64,000 bases of DNA from Micrasema longulum (Eukaryota > Arthropoda > Insecta > Trichoptera > Brachycentridae), in contig JAGVSM010000444.1 in NCBI GenBank assembly GCA_022494885.1, forward strand, positions 1-64,000, written 5' to 3'. The position numbers were made by a program, and so were the translations under genes. The first letter of the stretch is position 1. Each line of letters opens with the position of its first letter. This document shows positions 55,693 through 64,000 of this stretch, piece after piece. A model generated the notes under the pieces. The model had not been told where the DNA came from and did not search any database. It worked only from the letters and a program-made list of their open reading frames with translations.

Positions 55693-55885
55693 TTGAGTTG
55701 TGGTCCCGTGGCTAGTGTCATGGAATCGTGGATCAAAGATCCGAGGATCGCATCCCACTCTGCCACAACTTGATTTCCAATTTTTAATTGTGATTTATTT
55801 ACAACTCGTTGAAAATAGCAACCAAAATTGAAATATTTGGGTAAATCATAAAAACGCAGATTTCTTTTAAAAAAATCTCTCTTTT
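55693..55885 (+). repeat. tRNA-derived SINE, complete copy
   Basis: Head GTGGTCCCGTGGCTAGTGTC (box A region), GAGGATCGCATCCCACTCTG (box B decayed to GGATCGCATCC), ACAACTTGATTTCC, body TTATTTACAACTCGTTGAAA, TATTTGGGTAAATCATAAAA, ACGCAGATTTC and a T/A-rich end. It defines the order of parts for the family. Confidence 0.8.
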
Positions 55886-56149
55886 TCAATACTGTTGGTG
55901 TATCCGATAACAAAAAGCGCCCATATAGCTAAAAGACACGTGTTAACTGACCAAAGATGTAAACGATTATAACACTGTAAAGCAATGAATTGTAATGTTA
56001 ACTGTTTGCACGGGGAAAAAGCAAAGAAAAAAAAATGAGCAGAAATGTGTTATAATAATTTTGATACATAATTAACGTGGGATAGGATGATGCAAAAAAT
56101 AAACCAATATAATAATTATTAAAAAAGTTATTGAAAAAATATGTTGCCC

Positions 56150-56255
56150 GGCGGACCCTAGATAATCCCTTAGGCCCGAAAGGGTTATGCGCGTAATATT
56201 ACATTCACGAACCTTTCATATAATAATACGGTTAACCCTTTCGTACTTGAAGTAG
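56150..56255. other. Inverted CGAAAGGGTTA pair
   Basis: CGAAAGGGTTA near 56178-56188 is the exact reverse complement of TAACCCTTTCG near 56233-56243. It could form a hairpin or be the ends of a very short element. No target duplication is visible. Confidence 0.3.
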
Positions 56256-56639
56256 GTAATCTTATGATGCCCCAAAATCAGTCATTTATTAATTTATAAA
56301 TATACACGGAACGCAGTGCCTTTTAGCATACTAAAAATACATAAGTGTGTGGAAATAAACACTTCAAATAATGTACAGTAGATAAACGAAAAAGTATATT
56401 TTTTTACATATACATATTTAAATATAACAAAGTAGTTTCATTCAATGAACATGCTTACATATTGAGAAACAATTTAAATCGTTATGGGCGTATAAAAATC
56501 AAAATATGTTTTGTTAAAAATCGATTTTAAAATAGGAAAAGTAGGTGGTTCGGTATATTTTAAATCATCATTTAACAAAATAATATTTACAAAATAAATT
56601 TTATAAGAGGTTGAAGAAAAAATATGCGCTGACCATAAC

Positions 56640-56880
56640 GCCACGAGGTTGACAATGCCTACTATGCGAGAGGTCTCGGGTTCAATTCCCGACATGGTTG
56701 ATATGAAATATTTATTTGAAAGGGTGTTTTCACACCATAATATTTCATATTACTGGTACCTGGAGCGTAAGACTAATCGTTTTACCTTCATCTAACCAAA
56801 AAAGTTATCAAGATACTCTGCAATTGGTGTAACAATGCAGTGCCCTATGCACCATTAGGTGTGGAAAGGGAATATTGAAT
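56640..56880 (+). repeat. Second tRNA-like SINE candidate
   Basis: TCTCGGGTTCAATTCCCGAC has a perfect box B and T-arm. A body with a GGGTGTTTTCACACC hairpin follows, and at 56836-56865 CAGTGCCCTATGCACCA, also present at 10261-10277. The pairing of a tRNA-like head with a tail shared elsewhere suggests a SINE distinct from the first family. It lacks a full cloverleaf, so it is not a tRNA gene. Confidence 0.5.
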
Positions 56881-57360
56881 GAAATGAATTAAGAAAAAAA
56901 ATATTTTTTTTTTAAAAATGACAATCCGTAAAATATATACGTATACACAAAAATATACAAAAAGTAGAAAAAAAAAGAAATGAAAAATGAAAATTTTAAT
57001 ATTAATTATGGGTACATAACACTTATCTCACAAATCACAGTTGATTTAAATTAACTAAAAGGGAGAGACCTGTACTAAATAATCCCTCGGGGTTAAACGA
57101 TCCCCTAAGATTTAAACACAACTACAAATGCAATTAATTTTCAAATTTTATAAACAAACTTTCAACAATGTTTTAGACATCTGACAGTTACAACGTATTA
57201 CTATAATATAAATTGAGAAAAGGTGAACGTAAAAAAATATATAAAGGTTAATAGATTAATTGAGAAGAATAATTTTTACTAATTTGTACTGAGATAAGTC
57301 ATTTTTAACAACATGTAATGTTCTAATTTAATGCATTATTTGTACTGCAAACACAAATAT
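56881..57360. other. No gene seen
   Basis: A/T-rich spacer. Confidence 0.45.
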
Positions 57361-57730
57361 ATATTTATTTATTTATTAACACAAATGAGTTTATTGTACA
57401 TTATTTGAAACATAAGTCCCAACTCCATGGGACCAAAAGTCCTGTGTTGAGATAGGACGAGCAATTAGTTGGCACAGACACATGAGTATATCATCACAAA
57501 TATATGATCAGAAACATAAAAAATAAATAAAAAAAAAACATGTATATGGCACATCAATGTGGTAAACAGTAAACTCAAACATTTGGAAAATCCTCAAGGC
57601 GTTTCCTACTCAAATCCCTCCCACTAAGAAATCACCAGTCCTTATAACTCCTTTCTTGAAAATAGTTTTTGCCCTTGAGAGCTTAATACGCTCTTTCAAA
57701 ATATTGAACACTCTCGGTGCGATAAATGAG
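57361..57730 (-). pseudogene. LINE ORF end with tail
   Basis: Minus reading near 57730-57600: FIAPRVFNILKERIKLSRAK, TIFKKGVIRTGDFLVGG, stop. APRxFNxLPxxIK...FKKxLK is a CR1/Jockey-like ending. The 3' side has TGTACAATAAACTCATTTG and AATAAATAAATAAATA at 57361-57378. A similar tail (AAGTTTATTGTACATTATTT in reverse) is near 16950. Confidence 0.5.
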
Positions 57731-58141
57731 AGATGTCTCTAAACAAAAGTCGTACGGGTTTTGGATTTGACATAATTTATGCTCTGGAAAAACCTCGTAT
57801 GGACATTTTCCTAAGACCTCTTCCTTATTGTTCGACCAGAATTTTTTTTTTACAAATCTTCGTCATTATTGAGTTTATTAATATTCAGTTTTATTATTTA
57901 TTTGCTAACGATAACTATCTAATAAATGTACGCTTGAGTCAAAACAATCCCCTGGTACAGGTACACAACGATATGGAATAATTTTACTCCACACAAATAT
58001 TCAATTAATGATTCTACATTTAAGATGCTTAGTATTTAGAATGAACACAAAAAATCTCAAAATCCTCTAGCTGTTGACGTTTTATCAATAGGATTCTGAA
58101 CATTAATAGCTTCATCTTTGCTTATTGTTTTTTTTTTTTTT
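57731..58141. other. No gene seen
   Basis: A plus frame at 57733-57981 overlaps the LINE end on the other strand and has no motif. A T18 run at 58125-58142 precedes the SINE. Confidence 0.4.
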
Positions 58142-58322
58142 TGAAAAAAAAAAATATTTGCGTTCTTATAATTTTCCCAAATATTTAATTTTGAGGGCCA
58201 TTCTCAACGAGTTGTAAATAACTCACTATTAGAAAATGGAATCAAGTTGGGGTAGAGTGGGATTCGAACGACGGACCTTTGGTCCGTGAGTCCGAGACAC
58301 TAGCCACGGGACCAGAACCTGA
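58142..58322 (-). repeat. tRNA-derived SINE
   Basis: Minus-strand head GGTCCCGTGGCTAGTGTCTC, GGACTCACGGACC, GTCGTTCGAATCCCACTCTA (box B GTTCGAATCCC), CCCCAACTTGATTCC, body GAGTTATTTACAACTCGTTG, AATATTTGGGAAAATTATAA, GAACGCAAATATT and a poly(A)/poly(T) end. Cleanest tRNA-like head of the family. Confidence 0.85.
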
Positions 58323-58749
58323 TTTGAATTTTTTGCTAAAAGTAATACGTAAGCTTATTACACTTTGTAATGTATGTTTTAAAGTTTCCACTGTATTTTG
58401 GAGATTATTTCAATAAATGTGTACATAATTGTATTTTATTTGACTTTTTACTTTCTTGATTAGAGTTAAATGATCTTTAGGGATCATTTTATACTCATAG
58501 GGGGAAAATGATCCTTTTGTAGGGTTTTACTAAAATTGTTTTAGAAATAACGTGTTAAATAATGGCACATTTTTTATTTATTTCTATGTCCGTTTTACTA
58601 TTGACTAAATCCTAACAAATTTCATTTGACCATATTTCATAATTAAGAAATTAAGCTTTATGGGGAATTTAGTTTCAAAAAAAGTATCTTAAACGGAGTA
58701 AAAATTACATCATTAAACTTTATGGAGAAGTTTGTAGAAAACGTTTTAA

Positions 58750-58805
58750 AAAATATATTTATTTAATTTTACAAAACGCCCAAGGGGCATTTACAAAAAT
58801 TATAC
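58750..58805 (-). repeat. LINE 3' tail
   Basis: Minus-strand TTTTTGTAAATGCCCCTTGG, GCGTTTTGTA, AAATTAAATAAATA. Same tail as 32094-32160. Confidence 0.6.
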
Positions 58806-58914
58806 TAGAAAGTAAAAACATAGTAAGTAATAATTTTAAAAATAAACAACACATTAAAAAAATATAAAAATATATAAATGTAGAAACAATAAAAAGCATA
58901 AAACTGATTTTAAT

Positions 58915-59100
58915 AAAAACGAACTACTTTGCATGACGTCATTAGTTCTCTAGATTTCCGGACTGCGGTAAATCAACTGACGAATCAGCAGAACTGATCG
59001 AGAAGAAGGGGAAGAGAAGTTGAGACGTCACCCGCGAAGTGATTTTAAAAACAACTTTACTGAAAAAAATCATAGCGCTTTTAATATCGCACGCAACTAC
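58915..59100 (+). repeat. Repeat H, left part of a split copy
   Basis: GACGTCATTAGTT, AGAACTGATCGAGAAGAA, GACGTCA and AATCATAGCGCTTTTAAT match 48340-48615. The match breaks at about 59100 and resumes at 59690. Confidence 0.6.
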
Positions 59101-59690
59101 ACTGGCTCAGTATCAGGCATAGAAGAAACATTCGTATTCTATCACTTCATCACAATATTTTAAATAATCCCACTTCGCCTGTTTATCTGAGAGAGCTCAT
59201 CCAACCTCTTTCACAACACGGACTATCTCTTCGTTCTAGTAACGAGAGAACCCTTTTAATACCCTGTCATCGCTCTAATTTTTTTGCCTCCTCTTTCACA
59301 GTAGTAGCATCTCGATTGTGGAATAATCTACTAACTAATGTTAGAGACGCCTCGCCCCTTCTTTATTAACATTTAAGTCAATATTAAAATGTCACTATCT
59401 AAATATTTAAATGGTTCCGTTATCCTTATTCTTTCTTTTCCACCCCCTTTCCTCTCTTCATAGTATAATGTTAATTTTTAATTCTTTAATTAATCTTTGT
59501 TTTTAATTTTTGTACAAAATTGTAAGATTCAATTTGTCCATTAGGGTGTCCCAGAAAAATTAAAGCTTTATTTTTTCAATGCATACACTCTAGTTTTGTT
59601 TGAATGATGTCAAAACAAATATATATAAAATTTCACGTAAATTGAATCACGGCAACCCGTGCCGACTTGCAATAAATAAAATACGATACA
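59101..59690 (+). pseudogene. LINE C-terminus inserted in repeat H, HGLSLRSS family
   Basis: Reads RRRNIRILSLHHNILNNPTS, PVYLRELIQPLSQHGLSLRS, SNERTLLIPCHRSNFFASSF, TVVASRLWNNLLTNVRDASP, LLY, stop. Same family as 27490-27720, with a longer preserved part (PVYLRELI is the usual P.YL..LI block). The 3' UTR continues to about 59690. The stop replaces the expected lysine-rich end. Confidence 0.8.
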
Positions 59691-59757
59691 TAAAAATTCA
59701 AATAAATATTTTTGGCTTTGTTTAATAGTCTATTAAATAAAATAACCACTGAACTTG
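59690..59757 (+). repeat. Repeat H, right part of a split copy
   Basis: AATATTTTTGGCTTTGTTTA, ATAGTCTA, CCACTGAACTTGTT correspond to ATTTTGGCTTAGTTAAATAG, TCTA and CGCTGAACTTCC at the end of the intact copy (48550-48610). Confidence 0.55.
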
Positions 59758-59758
59758 T

Positions 59759-60034
59759 TTATTCGTTCACTAGAGGGTTAACTATGGACGGAAGTTTTGA
59801 AGTATTTCCGGGAAAATCAGAGTTTGTTAAAATAATCGCATAACTCCACAACTTGCAGTTTGCTTCGCAACAATAACACCCCTGCACTACGAACCCTATG
59901 GGGTCCCTACCAACTGAGGGAAGAATAGGGCCGATATAAAGCTCCTCGCCAGTATTGTTCGACAAAACTTGTATCGTAACAACCCCTATCTTACCTCCGT
60001 GTTGTTTAAGTGCGGGGTAATTTACGAGATGCAT
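59759..60034 (-). other. Unassigned 91-codon frame with possible splice donor
   Basis: Frame MHLVNYPALKQHGGKIGVVT ... has more Gly and Cys than the A/T-driven frames nearby (for example GCYCCEANCKLWSY). CACGGAG|GTAAGA within it is a good 5' splice-site match. I do not recognise the protein and see no flanking exon. It may be a chance frame in GC-richer DNA or a first exon. Confidence 0.2.
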
Positions 60035-60339
60035 TGATCTAATTACAAAAGGGATTGCCAGCGTGACGGCATGATATAATTAAATAAGGGATGGATTAAA
60101 TATTTTTTAAATTTGATTAAATAGCCAAAGTGTTATGTATTTTATTAACAAACAATGAAAACGAATTCATGACACAGAAATATTCTTATAAAAAAAGACA
60201 GTAAAAGTTTTTCATCAATTACATGTAAACCCCAATAAAATACAAATTAAATTAATAAAATACCAATAAAATATGTTTAAAAATAAAATTTACAATGTAA
60301 GTAAGAATATTTTTTTATTTTTTTATTTTTTATTTCCCT
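60035..60339. other. No gene seen
   Basis: A/T-rich spacer. Confidence 0.45.
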
Positions 60340-60520
60340 TTTTAATTACTTTTGAATAAAAAAAGTACCCCCTTATCTTGCACAGAACATTTTTTTTTCT
60401 CTTTCTTTTATTTAAAAAAAATATTTTACTTGTCTTTTTATTATACGAGCAAAAAAATTATGAGCATTTCTTGTGTACTCACGAACAGCAAGGGCAATCA
60501 TTTAAGAAGCAAGCGGTGTT
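60340..60520 (+). repeat. Repeat G, copy 2
   Basis: Matches 1870-2060 (see there). The following 60690-60760 (CATGCCTTTGGGGGAATTTT, TTTTTACTGTTA) also resembles 2025-2065, with about 170 bp of extra sequence between in this copy. Confidence 0.5.
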
Positions 60521-61129
60521 GTCTCTCCTGACTCGCGATGTCACACTTGCCATTTCCGTCTAGATTATGCTATATACATACCTTTTGTGAATTATACACT
60601 TTGTTAATTTAAGTCGATTTTAAGAATGTTTCAATTAAGTATTACTCATTTATGCCAATCTATTAGGGCTTACTTAAGCCTGTTGATTGGCTTAAAAAAA
60701 AACAGGCCATGCCTTTGGGGGAATTTTTTGTTCACTATTTTTACTGTTACATGTTTTTCTCTTCTTGATATTGGACTCAAATTATTCTTAAACGAATCTA
60801 TGAAGAATGCTTTTGGGTTTCTTAGGAACATTAAAAACACTAATTTTTATATTACTGAAACAGCTTGAACTTTCAAATTAACCATTAACAATTTTAAATA
60901 AATACAAGTAGACATTTTCAACCAATTTTTTGAATATTTAAACCACATAGATTGTCCTGCTCATTAGCCAAACATATCCAACACCCTCGAATCTCGTCAT
61001 CAATTTTTTTTTTGAAACTTTTCGTTAGGCTGATATCTGGAAGCATATATAATCCCAATTGAAGGAGATCAGTTGCTATGCTCCTAATTATTTAAAAGAG
61101 TGATATCTTATCCACTGTTTTACATACCC
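60521..61129. other. No gene assigned
   Basis: A plus frame at 60626-60868 partly overlaps repeat G material and has no recognised motif. Remaining sequence is A/T-rich. Confidence 0.4.
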
Positions 61130-61225
61130 AGAAACCGTACAAGTGCAAGTCAAAATTCACTTATTAATATGGCAATTCGCTTGCTGAATATGACTTCTGC
61201 GAATAATACGAACCTATTTTTCTGA
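61130..61225 (+). repeat. Repeat F, copy 2
   Basis: CCCAGAAA, AAGTCA, TATGGCAATTC, GCTTGC, GAATA and AACCTATTTTT in the order seen at 5601-5744. Both copies sit next to a TAAA-tailed LINE 3' end. Confidence 0.5.
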
Positions 61226-61920
61226 AAATATTTATTTATTTATTAACGGACATTGTCCATTTATACACTTTGTAGGATTTTAAAAAAACAAAAAAAGAAT
61301 AGTTAAAAATATTTTTTAAAAAAAGAAAAAAAGCATCGACAAATATGAGGGACATCAAGACAAGGTCTGGACTATTTATTTAGTGTTCTTTTAAATCGCT
61401 GTCAACTTATAAAAAAGTCCAGATCTTGCCTTGAGTAAACAGTATGACAAAGACGGGTGATTGGATAATTAAGGCCATAGTTTGCTCTATGCTGATCGAT
61501 GAACATTACTTCATTGTTTCTCAACCTGCGAGTCGGAAAACGGATTTTACTTGTCCCAGTAGGTAATGATGAAACATCGATTATACCATTTAGCATGCCT
61601 CACCATATGGAATCAATATAAGTTCTACGTTTTTGTAGACTAGAAATATTTAACATTGACTATATAAGCATAAGAATAATACCTCTCTCTAGTCCAAGCA
61701 TCCACTCTACTTTTCGAAACAAGCGATGTTGCAATGATTTAATGTGATTTATGCCATTCTTACATGATGGAGACCAGACCATTGAGGCATATTCAAGAAG
61801 AGAGCGAACAGTTGAGCAATAAAGAGTTTTGATTGTACGGACATTAGTGAAATTAGAGGATATTCTGTTAATGAAGCCAAGTTATTTCAGTGATTTATTT
61901 ACTGTTTTATCTATATGCTT
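61226..61920 (-). pseudogene. CR1/Jockey-like LINE, C-terminal part with tail
   Basis: Minus reading: TNVRTIKTLYCSTVRSLLEY, ASMVWSPSCKNGINHIKSLQ, HRLFRKVEWMLG, then after a shift SLQKRRTYIDSIW, MLNGIIDVSSLPTGTSKIRF, PTRRLRNNEVMFIDQHRANY, GLNYPITRLCHTVYSRQDLD, FF. It covers the whole tail of the 41631 family plus the VRSLLEYAS block. The 3' UTR ends ATGGACAATGTCCGTTAAT and AAATAAATAAATA at 61226. Frameshifts and a stop (FIS.) disable it. Confidence 0.85.
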
Positions 61921-63060
61921 GTTGTTTGTTAGTAAATTTATTTATTTATAAAAGAAATCATTCAGTTTTTATATAAAACAAGGTACAAAAGAACAATTAA
62001 AAAAAGTAAGACCACACCAATTTATTATGAATGCAGGACGAGAGATGACAAATAATTGAAATTTAAAAAAGTAAAAATATAAATATTAAATAAAAAGTAC
62101 ATAAAAGGGAGAAGACATTGTTCAGCTCCAACTCTCCTTTCCTCCCTCTCTTTCTGCTTCCATGAACATTTAAATTTCTTTGTAAAAATTCACAACCAAC
62201 AATAATTTATTCGATGCAAGTAGTAGATGTATATATGAATAAGTATAAATTAATAGTTTAAAACAACTCCTAAATCTCCGATGGACTTAAATACATCAAT
62301 TTTGGAGTTTTCTATTAAGTACTCGAAGGAAATTGGTTGTTTTGTTCTATGAAATAACATTATTTTGCAATGTTTAATATTAAGTTCTAACTTATTGATT
62401 TTACACCATTAGTTAAAAAAGTTAGTGTCTGATTTAAGAAAAAAACAGTCTTGTTTATTTTGAATTTTTTTGAAAATTTCGTTGTCATTTTTGAAGCGCC
62501 AAAAGCTTGAGTAAGATAATGATTAAGCAACATTATTAATAAACAAATAGAAAAACAGGGGTACCAAATGGGCACCCTGAGATACACCCGATGTAACATC
62601 AACACTAGTTGACAAATAGTTATTTATCCGAACATTTTGTTTTCTACCAGTAAGATACGAATTAATTAATGAGAGTAATGGATTTCTTATTCCAAATTCA
62701 TAAATGAGAAATTTATAATCTACTTAGTCTTTATATATCGACAGTTTAGCAGATATCTGCTTTTTATTCATTTACTTCTTTTTTTATACATTTACAAACT
62801 ACAATTAGTCAAATGAATAAATCTCCAAATAATGAGATATTGATAAAGAAAAAAAAATGATATGAAAAACATTTTGAAATTGTTCTTCTTTTTAAGATCT
62901 TCATAACTCGCTGGGGGGTAAAATACAGTGTTTATAAATATATGTTAAAAATGTTTTTAGCCTCACCCTTAACCGTTAGTTTTTCCCTCAATTATGATTA
63001 TTGCACATGCCATAGTTCATAAGATTATTTTTATTTTCTACTTAAGTACCTTGAATTATA
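61921..63060. other. No intact gene; possible LINE reverse transcriptase scraps
   Basis: On the minus strand 62750-62300 contains ILLSLINSYLTGRKQNVRIN-like and TSGVSQGAHLVPLFFYLFIN-like readings, i.e. the SGVPQGSxLGPLLFxLFIND block of a CR1/Jockey-like reverse transcriptase, followed by KSINKLELNIKHCKIMLF (N..KC..M.F block). The upstream part of the LINE at 61226-61920 may thus continue here, interrupted at about 61925-62200. Confidence 0.5.
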
Positions 63061-63079
63061 TAACTATATAAGGACATTC

Positions 63080-63215
63080 AATCCAAATAATCTTCACATT
63101 CGTTTGAAAATGCCCTAATAAGGCGAAACAATTTTCACGAAGTTTTTATTTTTATGTGTTTATATTTGTAAAAATAAAATTTAGTGTTCAGTATACTCAA
63201 ATCAGTGTTTTATTT
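63080..63215 (+). repeat. Penelope-like terminal module, weak
   Basis: TTTGAAAATGCCCTAATAAG, GCGAAACAATTTTCACG, then TTTTTATTTTTATGTG. The TGCC/GGCG hairpin before GAAAC resembles the modules at 36560 and 49620, but the 5' catalytic half is not recognisable. Confidence 0.35.
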
Positions 63216-63429
63216 CTAATTATAAGTTTAAAAAAAAAATACGCCAATACTAAATATCAATATCGTGTAAAAAAAAACCATTGCTCTTATTTCATGATCC
63301 AGTGATAAACACGGAAATACGTTTGTATGAATAAAGGTAAAACTGCGTTTTTGCTTGAGGATTTTAATTCCATCCACTCCCTTAAAACACTGTATAGTGC
63401 CTTCATTAGTAGTAAATTAGAATATGACA

Positions 63430-64000
63430 TTTTTTAATGAAGAACATTTAAGAGAAGGTAATATAGAAGTCGAGGCATCTACAGGGCTTATGACCTGTCA
63501 ATGGCTAGTTTAAGTGGCCACTTTACATACTGTGTAACAATCACCATTCTTCCCATATTTGAACATCAATATTCCTTCAATTTTTTCATCTGTTAATGTT
63601 TGTGAAGTTAAAGAGCTGAAACCATTATTTAGGCGAATAAGATTCATCTAATATTATGTAGGTGAAATAATTTAATTTGATGAATCTCACCCGAATAAAT
63701 AAAGGTTTCAGCTCTTTAACTTCACAAACATCAACAGATGAAAGAATTGAAGGAATATAGGTGTTCCTTATTCTGGGTCTTTATTTGGAAGCGAATTTCT
63801 ATCATCTTCGTAAATGATATGTAAGGCAAGTTTTAAACATTTCAGTAAAATTTAATTAATATATATATATAACTATATAGTTATATATTTTCACAAACAT
63901 CAACAGATGAAAGAATTGAAGGAATAACGATGTTTAAATATGAGCAAAATGGTGAATGTTACACAGTGTGTAAAGTGGCCTCTCAAACCAGCAATTGACA
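63430..64000. repeat. Family A repeat, inverted copies at window edge
   Basis: A minus unit 63437-63655 (GAGGCATCTACAGGGCTTAT, TTTAAGTGGCCACTTTACAT) is followed by a plus unit 63665-63775 (GATGAATCTCACCCGAATAA, AAGGTTTCAGCTCTTTAACT), so about 85 bp on each side form a foldback. After a TATA-rich interruption a further plus piece (63895-64000) runs out of the window. Confidence 0.85.

Noticed and set aside
56640..56710. tRNA gene
   Set aside because: Box B and T-arm are good, but there is no complete cloverleaf or acceptor stem. A SINE head fits better.
56150..57100. Possible piggyBac-like element: TTAACCCTTTCG at 56232 and CCTCGGGGTTAA near 57088
   Set aside because: The two candidate ends are not similar to each other when read inward, and no transposase piece lies between them.

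Overview
The window looks like AT-rich animal nuclear DNA, most likely from an insect. It holds one intact protein-coding exon, a kekkon-family gene (leucine-rich repeats, one Ig domain, one membrane span, long cytoplasmic tail; 23265-25169, +). Kekkon genes are known from insects and other arthropods. A 3' splice site lies directly before the exon. The rest shows poly(T) tracts, microsatellites, 5'-truncated LINE fragments and tRNA-derived SINEs, with no operons or bacterial signals. I cannot fix the insect order from the sequence.

Layout. 1-20 kb: decayed non-LTR retrotransposon pieces (RTE-like at 652-1029, 12520-13385 and 13989-14800; CR1-like at 2660-2910, 6646-7312, 9755-10090, 11433-12430 and 17690-18130), a 310-bp TTTA microsatellite on a LINE tail, a 73-bp palindromic element and one SINE. 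20-22.3 kb: a hAT transposon with 8-bp target duplication, broken by a LINE and another retro-insertion, then a LINE fragment with the zinc-finger/RNase H-side C-terminal region. 22.3-25.4 kb: kekkon intron end, coding exon and polyadenylation signal. 25.4-44.7 kb: more LINEs and SINEs, a BovB/RTE-like copy split by later insertions, and short hairpin modules like those at the ends of Penelope-like elements. 45-53 kb: the densest cluster of an uncharacterised repeat (called family A here) with a monomer of about 385 bp, a hammerhead-ribozyme-like motif at 49631-49692, a 680-bp foldback element and the best-preserved RTE 3' end. 53-64 kb: sparse, with SINEs, a GC-rich patch at 54515-54570, a repeat split by a LINE, and family A again at the right edge.

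Apart from the kekkon gene, nothing here forms a pathway; the remaining content is mobile-element remains. The most interesting material is family A (tandem and head-to-head inverted copies, one with a 90-bp perfect inverted repeat and a 15-bp flanking duplication) and the hammerhead-like motif, whose stem I abuts the catalytic core and the expected cleavage position. Family names such as RTE, CR1, hAT and Penelope-like rest on recognising conserved protein or terminal motifs by eye, not on a database search.
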